Assembly: GCF_000223375.1 (NCBI RefSeq)
Contig: NC_017384.1
Coordinates: forward strand, 1,676,501 to 1,740,500
Origin: Ketogulonicigenium vulgare WSH-001
Lineage (GTDB): Bacteria; Pseudomonadota; Alphaproteobacteria; Rhodobacterales; Rhodobacteraceae
Direction of reading: 5' to 3'
DNA length: 64,000 nt
Shown: one piece after another, positions 1-7,214 of the stretch
Position numbering within the stretch: position 1 is the stretch's first letter
How the letters are laid out: every line of letters starts with the position of its first letter
The notes under the pieces: model-generated
Seen by the model: only the letters and a program-made list of their open reading frames with translations
The model's database searches: none
What the model was told of the DNA's origin: nothing
Translations under genes and position numbers: made by a program

Positions 1-371
1 GGATCGGCCGGCGGCGGCCAGCTGCCCCCCTCGACCAGCGTCACCGTGACGCCGAAGGGCACCGGCACGCCAAGCAGATCAGCCAAAGCGAAGGGGCCGG
101 GGCCGTCGATAAAAATGCTGCCAATAGTGGTGATCCGTTCGCGCGGCAGGACATAGGCTACGTCATAGACAACACCCTGCCCCAAGTCCTGCCGGAACAG
201 CGAGGCACTGAACGCGCCGCCCGTCACCGTTACATCGATCGGCGCGCCGGTGATGATCGCAGCGCCGCTCTTGTCCCAGCCGCGCGGGGTAAAGCGGATC
301 AGGCTCAAATTCTGCGGCGCACCCGCGATATCGCGCAGCTCGCCCGTAACCGTGACGGTCGTGATCGCCAT
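1..371 (-). CDS. Phage tail fibre-like protein, partial (runs off the left edge)
   Basis: Reading leftward from an ATG at 371 there is an open frame of 123 codons without a stop to the window edge. The start is preceded by AAAGG. The product begins MAITTVTVTGEL and is rich in Gly, Val and Thr with beta-strand alternation (GAPIDVTVTGGAF, GVTVTLVEGG), as in N-terminal domains of phage tail fibres or receptor-binding proteins. It is the next leftward gene after the tail-tip and fibre-assembly genes, which supports that role. The family is not identified with certainty, and the C-terminal part is not visible. A terminator hairpin lies just upstream in the same direction. Confidence 0.6.
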   Translation of the reverse strand, partial: MAITTVTVTGELRDIAGAPQNLSLIRFTPRGWDKSGAAIITGAPIDVTVTGGAFSASLFRQDLGQGVVYDVAYVLPRERITTIGSIFIDGPGPFALADLLGVPVPFGVTVTLVEGGSWPPPAD

Positions 372-401
372 GACTGGCCTTTCTATTGGATAGGTTTGGG
401 C

Positions 402-432
402 AAAGAAAAACCCGCCTCAAAGGGCGGGTTCG
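402..432 (-). terminator. Rho-independent terminator for leftward transcription
   Basis: Read on the minus strand, the arms AACCCGCC and GGCGGGTT form a perfect 8-bp stem with a 6-base loop, followed by a T-rich run (TTTCTTT). It sits between the rightward acetyltransferase gene and the leftward tail-fibre-like gene that starts at 371, so it would stop or attenuate late-operon transcription ahead of that gene. Confidence 0.7.
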
Positions 433-585
433 GGCTAACAATGCTAGCCACTGAAGGAAGCTTAATAGGGGCAAAGCCGCCACTAAACGGCAAGTCGACA
501 GTCAGGCTTTTGCCTGTTCTCCTATCTCATTGTAAGCACGACCTTACACGACCACTGCCAATCTCTCGGCACACCGGAGACCAAT

Positions 586-1167
586 ATGAACGAGTTGCAG
601 AAGGCCGCAGCCGGACTGCTATATGATGCAAATTACGACCCTGCCTTGCTCGCGAAACGTCGCGCCGCTAAGCGCATCCTATTCGAAATTAACAATCTGC
701 ATCCCGACGAGGACGAGAAACGGACACAGCTGCTGAAGGGTCTGCTCGGCAAAACCGGCCAGAACATCACGTTCGACGGCCAATTCCATTGCGATTACGG
801 ATTTAACATCGAGGTCGGCGAAAACTTCTATGCCAACGTGAACCTTGTGATCCTTGACGGAGCGAAGGTTACCATCGGCAACAACTGCTTCATCGCACCG
901 AATGTTGGCATCTACACCGCTGGTCATCCGCTAGATGCCGAAAGGCGTAACAAGGGGTTAGAATACGCGCATCCCATCACTATTGGAGATGATGTCTGGA
1001 TTGGCGCTGGCGTGACGGTGTTGCCAGGCGCGTCGATTGGTTCGGGCAGTGTAATCGCCGCCGGTTCGGTTGTCCGTGGAGAGGTGCCGCCAAATGTCAT
1101 CTGCGGCGGAAATCCCGGGAATGTCATTCGCGAAATAAATGAACGCGACAGTCAGAAGTATCGCTGA
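586..1167 (+). CDS. Hexapeptide-repeat O-acetyltransferase (Maa/LacA/NodL type), prophage moron
   Basis: The 193-residue product has the maltose/galactoside acetyltransferase layout: a helical N-terminal region (about residues 1-60, including YDANYDPALLAKR) followed by a left-handed beta-helix of hexapeptide repeats (VTIGNNCFIAPNVGIYTAGH, ITIGDDVWIGAGVTVLPG). The His in TAGHPLD matches the usual catalytic histidine. The family transfers acetyl groups from acetyl-CoA to sugar hydroxyls. The gene is rightward inside the leftward tail module, its end abuts the convergent chaperone gene at 1176, and a terminator lies on its left, the typical setting of a phage moron. Modification of host surface polysaccharide to change phage sensitivity is a reasonable inference; the substrate is unknown. 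Confidence 0.88.
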   Translation: MNELQKAAAGLLYDANYDPALLAKRRAAKRILFEINNLHPDEDEKRTQLLKGLLGKTGQNITFDGQFHCDYGFNIEVGENFYANVNLVILDGAKVTIGNNCFIAPNVGIYTAGHPLDAERRNKGLEYAHPITIGDDVWIGAGVTVLPGASIGSGSVIAAGSVVRGEVPPNVICGGNPGNVIREINERDSQKYR

Positions 1168-1175
1168 CGTCCCCT

Positions 1176-1601
1176 TTACCCCGGCAGATCCGGCCACCTC
1201 ACCTGCGCCGGATCTGTAAGGTTGCCGGGCAGATCTCGCAGCGCCTGCCGATAGGCGAGCCACGCGGCGCGCGCCTCATCGCTTTGCGGGTAGTCTGGCT
1301 GGCTGCGATAGTCGCAGGCCGCGAGCAGCCGCGTGCGCTCCATCCGCAGCTGCGCCCATTGGTAGGTATCGAGATCAGGATTGATGACCCAATCCCATGC
1401 GACAGGGTCCCAGACATGGCGATCATCCGGGCGCGGCGGCAGCTCGACCGGCATCCCCCGCACCCAATGCGTCGCAGCCGACCAGTATCCCTGCAGAAGT
1501 CCAAAGCCCGCAGGGACACTGATTGTCGGATCGGCGACCACAAACGCCGCGATCTCTCCGGTATCCAGCCGATAAAGGGTAAACGGCACCTCTTGCTGCA
1601 T
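1176..1601 (-). CDS. Tail fibre assembly / tail chaperone-like protein
   Basis: This 141-residue protein ends with the pattern seen in many phage tail assembly chaperones: W-x2-LR-x2-R-x-RLLAACD, then a short acidic stretch, then AWLAYRQALRDLP (residues about 82-127). The N-terminal half (QEVPFTLYRLDTGEIAAF) is less conserved and probably binds a fibre. It starts 2 bases after the stop of the tail-tip gene, so the two should be co-translated. It is the last leftward gene before the inverted acetyltransferase gene. The family assignment rests on the C-terminal motif; direct evidence of a chaperone role is lacking. Confidence 0.72.
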   Translation of the reverse strand: MQQEVPFTLYRLDTGEIAAFVVADPTISVPAGFGLLQGYWSAATHWVRGMPVELPPRPDDRHVWDPVAWDWVINPDLDTYQWAQLRMERTRLLAACDYRSQPDYPQSDEARAAWLAYRQALRDLPGNLTDPAQVRWPDLPG

Positions 1602-1603
1602 GG

Positions 1604-4600
1604 CTATCTCCGGAATTGGTGCGCCGACAGATAGCGCTGGTAAACATTCGAGGCGTGCACCACCGTCCGCGCCATCAAAGTGTAGGTCGTCGGACCTTGG
1701 CCTGTATCCCAGTCGACAAAGTTAATGACCGATGACTGCCGCCATGCGCCACCATAACCGTAGGACCCACCGACCTGCTGACCATTGCGCAGGAGCCACA
1801 CAACGATCCGCATGTCCGTCGAGCTGCCATCAAGCTGTGCATTCGCGGTGATCATCGTGGCGAGGCCGCGCCGATCGACAGTCAGCTCGAGCAGCGGGTA
1901 GTCCGCCGAGTTGGTGACAAAGGTCGGACTGCTTGGCTCCCAATACGCATAAGCCGGGACGGTCACCGCATTGCCCGCGATCTGCAATGTGTTGACCGCA
2001 AGATCCGCGATCGCGCCGTTTGCCGCGGTGACGGAATTGGCCGCCATCTTGTCCGCAGTGACGATTTGGGACGTTAGGTGTTGGGTTTGGATGCCGCCCT
2101 CGACGATGAGCAGCACGGCGTTGCGCTCCAGCAGTTGCGCTGACCCGATGTTGAGGACAGGCCGACCATAACTGGGGTCGATGTAGACCTCGAGCTTTGC
2201 CGTTTTCGCAGTGGCGGGAGAGGTGCCACTGACACTGAACCGGTTGATCCACGCAGCGCCATGCAAAGCGATGTGGCCGAGCTCTCCGACGTAGTTTCCA
2301 TCCCTGTCCAGATAGGTAATCCGGAACAAAGTCCTGCTCCCACCGCTCACCCAGTAGCCCAATTCGAACGAATAGGACGTGGCGCTTTTGATCGGAAACA
2401 CTTCGCCACTTAGAACCCAGGCCCAAGGATTCCCTGTGACCGTGCTAGGCGCGGTATTCAGCTGGATCCCTACCCCTTGCGGCCCGTAATTATTGCCATT
2501 TTGCGTATCGACAAAGCGCTGCTGGAATACGACGCCTTGCGCGGCGTTCCAGAACCACGAGCGCCCGCCCTGCCCGACCGGCGTGCCGAGATCCTGATAG
2601 AGATAATCCGGCACCAAGGAGCCGCCAGTGATCAGCACATGATGCGCGCGAAGTGCACCTGTGGCGATCTCTCGCGCCCCAACGGCGCCCGCCATGAACG
2701 CAGCACCCGTCAGGGTGTTGACGACGATATCGCCGCCATCGGTCTTATTAGACCATGCGCCAAGCTCGCTATCCCAACGATAGATCTTTTGATCTGTCGT
2801 CAGCACCAGCATGTCGCCGACCGAGCCTGTGGCCGGCAGCACATCGACCACCTCTGGCACCGTGAGGCCCGCCGCAAACTTTGTTTTATCAAGCGACGCC
2901 GCAGAGACCCCAGCAAAGACATTCTGCGTCCAAACCCCCGCCGCTGCATCCCAGCGCCAGATCTCGCCCGTGGTGCGGATCATCACCAGCTGATCGGCCC
3001 GCGCCCCCGCATCGGGCAGCGCATCCACAGGCTGAATGCCCTGCGCCGCCGCCATCTCCTCAATCCGGGCGACAAAGCCGTCCGGCAGATCGCCCTCCTG
3101 CATCTGGATCGCGGGCGTGGTGACCGTGATCCAGCCCGACCAGACATAGCCGCCGGTCAGCTCGGACATCAGCGCACCGCGCACCTCGTAGACAGACGCC
3201 GGTGCAACGCCGGTGATCCGCCACTGATAGGGCCGATCATAGGGGCGCATGACGTCAAAGGTCGGCTCGCTTGCTCCCAGACGCCTTGCCTGAATGCGCG
3301 CTTGCGCGATGCCTATGGCATCGCCCGCGCAGCCGACGCGGATCGCAGCGACCCGCCCCACGCCTGCATCATCGGCTACCTCGTCGCCGACCGCCGTCCA
3401 GCCGTCGATGGCCTGCACCCACGGGATCTCCGGCACCGGGGCCACGCTATCATAGGGCAGCTCGAAGCTCGGCGACCAATCGTAATCGGCGGGATCGACC
3501 TCGCGCAGGCGCACGGTGACATTCATGCCGGGCAGCTTGGTCACCTGCTCAACGACGAACTGCTTTGCGTCATAGCCGTTGCGGGCGCTGGTCCAGCTGA
3601 TCGTGTCCACCAGCGGCTCAAGCGCATAGGCGCCGGGATGCAGGCTGAACTCCACGATAGTATCGCGGCGATAGTCCTCGAGCTGCGCCCGCATCAGCCG
3701 TTGCACCTGGTGCGGATAGGGCACCGCCGGATAGCTGAGCGAGGTCGGCAGATGCCGCCCGCCGTCAGCCGCCACGCCCGCTTCCGAGATATACTCGGGC
3801 GCATCGCGCGAGGCCCACTTGGCGGTGGGGTCCGGGAAGGTCGCCGTGATCGCATTGAACGTCTGGCTTGCCGGCGCAAAGGGCGTCAGGCTCTGCCCCT
3901 CGCTGATGACGATATCCGCATCGGTGATGGCAAACACCGGCGCGGCCGGCAGGCCGACCACGGGCTTTAGCATCCCCCCGACCTCGGCATAGCGCATGTT
4001 TGCGCCCTTGCCGATTTCCTCCATCACCCCCAGCGGCTCATCGCTGACCGTGATTTGCAGACCGGCGCGGTAGGCCGGTTCCGTGCCGCCCTCGGCCAGC
4101 GCGACCGGCATGTCGCAGGCGTTCATTGCCGCCATCCATTCGGCCAGCGGCAGACGCCACTGCGCCATGTTCTTGCCGCCGAACAGCCATTCATCGCCCC
4201 AGTAGATCCCGCGTGCGATATTGTAGCTGATCACCGCCGCATTGCGGCTGGGCTGATAGGTCGCGCGCTGGCCCCAGCGCTGCGCGCCCTGCCCGCCCGC
4301 CGTGCTGTCATAGCGCGGGTCATAGAGCGGCAGCGGCTCCGGCTCCCATAGATAGGTCGGATAGCTGGTCAGCGTCTCGCTATCAAAGCGCGTGGTGACG
4401 ATGACATAGGTCTTGCCGGTGCCGATATGGTTGGCCGTCCACGGGTAATCTGCATCCTCGCCAAATGCCCACAGCAGGAACGGATCAGCGGCGGTTTGCG
4501 TGCCGTCGATCCATTTGACCCAGATCCGCGCGCCGAGGTCGCCCTCGCCCTCGTCATCCTTCATATTCGACAGCGGCCAGCCGACAACGGTATGGGTGGC

Positions 4601-5110
4601 AGGTACTGCGCCAATATCATGCGCGGGCAGCGAACGGATACTGGACGGGCCAAAGAGCGAAAGACCCGTGACGACTGTTCCGACTTTGCCCGCGACCAGG
4701 TCGGCGCGCTCATCATTGACCCATGCGCCCGCAAAGCCCTGTGGCAGGCTCGAGATCTCGATCACCTCGGTGATGAACCGCGTCTCGCGGCCCCATTTGG
4801 CGATAAACCGGCGCTTGCCCGCCGTCGCGAAGTCGCCGGCGGTGAAGGTCAGCGCGGTATCGTCGCCGAATTCGACATCGAACTTCACATCGTAATTTTG
4901 GCCCTGCTGCGCCGCCACGCCGGTCAGCGCCGCGCCAAGGATGCCGGTGCCGAGGCTGACAACCGCGCTAGCCAAAAACGCGCCTATGGTGGCACCCGCC
5001 CAGCCAAAGACATTGACGGCAAGCCAGCCCGTCACCGGGTCAGCCGCAGCCGGGGCGGCCACGCTCATCAGCGCGACCACCGTCAGGACCAGCGTCCAGA
5101 TGCGTGTCAT
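1604..5110 (-). CDS. Tail tip / host-specificity protein (gpJ-like)
   Basis: At 1168 residues this is the largest protein in the window. It starts with a hydrophobic segment (IWTLVLTVVALMSVAAPAAA) and a second glycine/alanine-rich hydrophobic stretch near 40-65, as in tail-tip proteins of related siphoviruses. The middle (about 130-600) has the tip-protein features WVKWIDGTQ and YNIARGIYWGDEW. The region around 590-700 resembles fibronectin-type modules, and the C-terminal 400 residues look like a receptor-binding region (ITGGSLVPDYLYQDLG, then beta-rich sequence). It lies downstream of the minor tail genes and upstream of the fibre chaperone. It probably forms the central tip that contacts the cell. 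Confidence 0.85.
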   Translation of the reverse strand: MTRIWTLVLTVVALMSVAAPAAADPVTGWLAVNVFGWAGATIGAFLASAVVSLGTGILGAALTGVAAQQGQNYDVKFDVEFGDDTALTFTAGDFATAGKRRFIAKWGRETRFITEVIEISSLPQGFAGAWVNDERADLVAGKVGTVVTGLSLFGPSSIRSLPAHDIGAVPATHTVVGWPLSNMKDDEGEGDLGARIWVKWIDGTQTAADPFLLWAFGEDADYPWTANHIGTGKTYVIVTTRFDSETLTSYPTYLWEPEPLPLYDPRYDSTAGGQGAQRWGQRATYQPSRNAAVISYNIARGIYWGDEWLFGGKNMAQWRLPLAEWMAAMNACDMPVALAEGGTEPAYRAGLQITVSDEPLGVMEEIGKGANMRYAEVGGMLKPVVGLPAAPVFAITDADIVISEGQSLTPFAPASQTFNAITATFPDPTAKWASRDAPEYISEAGVAADGGRHLPTSLSYPAVPYPHQVQRLMRAQLEDYRRDTIVEFSLHPGAYALEPLVDTISWTSARNGYDAKQFVVEQVTKLPGMNVTVRLREVDPADYDWSPSFELPYDSVAPVPEIPWVQAIDGWTAVGDEVADDAGVGRVAAIRVGCAGDAIGIAQARIQARRLGASEPTFDVMRPYDRPYQWRITGVAPASVYEVRGALMSELTGGYVWSGWITVTTPAIQMQEGDLPDGFVARIEEMAAAQGIQPVDALPDAGARADQLVMIRTTGEIWRWDAAAGVWTQNVFAGVSAASLDKTKFAAGLTVPEVVDVLPATGSVGDMLVLTTDQKIYRWDSELGAWSNKTDGGDIVVNTLTGAAFMAGAVGAREIATGALRAHHVLITGGSLVPDYLYQDLGTPVGQGGRSWFWNAAQGVVFQQRFVDTQNGNNYGPQGVGIQLNTAPSTVTGNPWAWVLSGEVFPIKSATSYSFELGYWVSGGSRTLFRITYLDRDGNYVGELGHIALHGAAWINRFSVSGTSPATAKTAKLEVYIDPSYGRPVLNIGSAQLLERNAVLLIVEGGIQTQHLTSQIVTADKMAANSVTAANGAIADLAVNTLQIAGNAVTVPAYAYWEPSSPTFVTNSADYPLLELTVDRRGLATMITANAQLDGSSTDMRIVVWLLRNGQQVGGSYGYGGAWRQSSVINFVDWDTGQGPTTYTLMARTVVHASNVYQRYLSAHQFRR

Positions 5111-5111
5111 A

Positions 5112-5540
5112 TTAACCTACCTTGAAAGCCCGCTTGATCTGGTCGCGCGGAACCCGCGCGTGACCTGTCTTGTCCAGCACGATCACGCTGGAGATATCGA
5201 TGACCCCGAGCGCGCCGATCTGCCCCTCGCCGTCCAGCAGCGCCAGATCACCGATCTGGGCGAAGGCCGGATGCACTTCTGGCAGCAGCGCCGCCATCGC
5301 ATCGCCCAGGCTCTCATAGCCCGCCTTGCGCAGCACACGCAGCGCGCCAGTGGGTGTTTTGTAATTGGCCCAGGCGGGGCGCAGATCTTCGCCCGTGATC
5401 GCCTCGACCGCGCCGGCCGCCAAGCCCAGCCCGCAATCATGGCGGCCCCACTCAAACGGATGATCCCGCTGGATATCGAGCGCATGGCTGAGACGCGCCC
5501 GCCAGTCCGGCAGGCGGGTCAGCGATCCTTTTTGTACCAT
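5112..5540 (-). CDS. DUF6950-like tail protein (possible cysteine peptidase-like fold)
   Basis: The 142-residue product resembles small proteins found next to siphovirus tail-tip genes. The motif HPFEWGRHDCGLGLAAGAVE near residues 26-45 has the F-W-G-x2-D-C pattern of the DUF6950 group, which is distantly like NlpC/P60 cysteine peptidases. A role in local cell-wall opening or tip assembly is possible. I chose the ATG at 5540 because the longer form extends far into the upstream gene; even so it overlaps that gene by 22 bases. Its stop lies 1 base from the tip gene start, supporting joint translation. The catalytic function is unproven. Confidence 0.72.
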   Translation of the reverse strand: MVQKGSLTRLPDWRARLSHALDIQRDHPFEWGRHDCGLGLAAGAVEAITGEDLRPAWANYKTPTGALRVLRKAGYESLGDAMAALLPEVHPAFAQIGDLALLDGEGQIGALGVIDISSVIVLDKTGHARVPRDQIKRAFKVG

Positions 5541-6139
5541 TGGACAGACCTCGATCCGATGACCGCGGCGAATTCGCAAAAGCGGTCGATAAGGTTACGA
5601 CGCTTCTGATGGGCGTCGGATGATTTGGCGGGGTTGCGCGCGGTCAGCTGCCACATGATCTCGGAGCGGATCTGATAGGTGATGCCGCCCTCGCCGTTTT
5701 CGCCCGGCGTATTGATCGGCCCCGCGTCGATGATGCCGACCCATTGCAGCTGGGGCGCGGCCGTAAACGCGCCGCCTGTCATGGTGGTGGCGTGGATCTC
5801 GCAATAGGCCAGCCGCAGATCATAGCCCCGCGCCAGCAGCTGCGCGGCATCCACCCCTTGGCTGGTCGAGACCGCCACCGGGTTATCGGTCAGATCGCCG
5901 ACATAGGTCAGATCCTCGACCTTGAGGTTTACCCCGCCGAAGTAGTGCCGCGAGACGTTACTGCCATCGGGCTGCGTTAGCGTCAGCGTGATATCCTCAT
6001 CGCCAGACCACAGCCCGATCGGCACTTCCGCGCCGCCAGCACGCGGCCGCGCCAGCACCCAGAAAAAGTAAACGGGGGCAATGCCCCCGTCCCGCGCCGC
6101 CGTAAGGCTGGCCGCAAATTGTGCGTCGTATGTGCGCAT
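5519..6139 (-). CDS. Minor tail / distal tail hub protein
   Basis: This 206-residue protein begins MRTYDAQFAASL. An AGGAAA ribosome site lies 8 bases before the chosen ATG at 6139; two upstream ATGs are badly spaced. The product is beta-rich (DITLTLTQPDG, GGVNLKVEDL, LQWVGIIDAGPI) and ends with the charged helix-like stretch HQKRRNLIDRF. The position between the other minor tail gene and the DUF6950/tip genes matches hub proteins of siphoviruses and gene transfer agents. I do not recognise a specific family. A rightward GrlR-like gene separates it from the tail gene at 6564-7214. Confidence 0.65.
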   Translation of the reverse strand: MRTYDAQFAASLTAARDGGIAPVYFFWVLARPRAGGAEVPIGLWSGDEDITLTLTQPDGSNVSRHYFGGVNLKVEDLTYVGDLTDNPVAVSTSQGVDAAQLLARGYDLRLAYCEIHATTMTGGAFTAAPQLQWVGIIDAGPINTPGENGEGGITYQIRSEIMWQLTARNPAKSSDAHQKRRNLIDRFCEFAAVIGSRSVQWYKKDR

Positions 6140-6233
6140 TATCATTTTCCTAGAAAGGCTTAGGCAAGGGTAGACATCTGACAAACCCTTGAGTCATTAT
6201 CTGGCCACGCAACCTATAAGGGAGTGACACGCC

Positions 6234-6563
6234 ATGATTGACGGTTTTTATAGTGTTGAGTTCGAGACGGTGTTGGGTTCCGGCGGAGGCGTCGTCGTCC
6301 TCGAGGACGGCAGCCTGCGCGGCGGCGATTCCAAGCGATATTTCCTTGGAAGCTATCGCATAGAAGATCAGAAGCTGTTGGCCGATGTGCACGTCGGAAC
6401 ACATATGGACAAACTCGACATTCCGCCGGTCTTCGGGGTTAATGAACTCGACCTGAAGATCACCGGAAAATTGACAGCTAGTGCAGCAATTGAAGGCACG
6501 GCGCGTAGTCCCCAACGCCCGGACAGCGTCATGGTGTTCAACATGAAGCGCATATCGGGCTGA
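6234..6563 (+). CDS. GrlR-like regulatory protein, prophage moron
   Basis: The 109-residue product matches the overall pattern of the GrlR family of small beta-barrel regulators: start MIDGFYSVEF, then GGGVVVLEDGSLRGGDSKR, YFLGSYR, and a C-terminal FGVNELDLKITG strand. GrlR was described as a negative regulator of a type III secretion locus; homologues are scattered on mobile elements with unknown targets. An AGGGAG ribosome site lies 9 bases upstream. The gene is rightward inside the leftward tail operon, and its stop directly abuts the stop of the convergent gene at 6564. The family call is from pattern memory. Confidence 0.68.
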   Translation: MIDGFYSVEFETVLGSGGGVVVLEDGSLRGGDSKRYFLGSYRIEDQKLLADVHVGTHMDKLDIPPVFGVNELDLKITGKLTASAAIEGTARSPQRPDSVMVFNMKRISG

Positions 6564-7214
6564 TCATCGCTTTTCCAACATGGTGACGCTCGCGCCGGTC
6601 GCCGCTGAACCGCGCCGATAGCTATAGGGCGTGTATCCGTCGTCCGGCACGAACATGCGGCAGACAGGGCGCAACAGTTCGATCTGCGCCCCGACTTGCA
6701 GCGACAACGGCGGATAGGGATAGACCGCCACCTGCACACTGCCACCCGCCACCGCGCCGCCGTCCGCGATCTCGCCCAGGTAATAGCGCCCCGTGCCCCA
6801 AGGCGCACTGAACCGATCGCCGGCCGCGAACTCAAACCCCGCAGGCAAGCCCGAGAATGTGATCCGTGTGCGATCAGCCGAGAAGCCCGCGACCCGCACG
6901 TCGGCATTCACCAGATGCGCCGGCGCGCCAATCGCTGGCCCGCTGTAGGTCGGATCGGCCCACAGAAAAGCCCGATTGGTGCCGAGCGCCCGGAACCGCG
7001 CATCGGTGCTCCGCGCGCGGCCGATGCAGTCGCGCGAGAGGTTATTGAGGTCAAAGCTGGCTGTCCACAGCGGCGGCGCGAGCTCAGCCGCCCACCGCCG
7101 CCCGTCGCCACCGCCGGACATCTCGTCATAGCGTTGCAGCTTCAGACTGACCTCTGCGCGCGTGGCGATCAGATCGCCGAGGAAAGCCAGCGGGTAGAGA
7201 TCCGGCAGGGTCAT
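6564..7214 (-). CDS. Minor tail protein (distal tail-like)
   Basis: A 216-residue protein directly after the tape measure gene, overlapping it by 4 bases (ATGA). It has a beta-strand-rich body (RTRITFSGLPAGFEFAAGDRF, GSVQVAVYPYPPLSLQVG) typical of distal tail proteins that link the tube to the tip. It opens with MTLPDLYPLAFLGDLI and ends with a GASVTMLEKR strand. No specific domain is recognised, so the function is assigned from position: it follows the tape measure and precedes the hub and tip genes. Confidence 0.68.
   Translation of the reverse strand: MTLPDLYPLAFLGDLIATRAEVSLKLQRYDEMSGGGDGRRWAAELAPPLWTASFDLNNLSRDCIGRARSTDARFRALGTNRAFLWADPTYSGPAIGAPAHLVNADVRVAGFSADRTRITFSGLPAGFEFAAGDRFSAPWGTGRYYLGEIADGGAVAGGSVQVAVYPYPPLSLQVGAQIELLRPVCRMFVPDDGYTPYSYRRGSAATGASVTMLEKR

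Noticed and set aside
2477..3970. 497-codon rightward open frame opposite the tail-tip gene
   Set aside because: Arg/Pro/His-rich shadow of the high-GC tail-tip gene on the other strand; no domain and no ribosome site.
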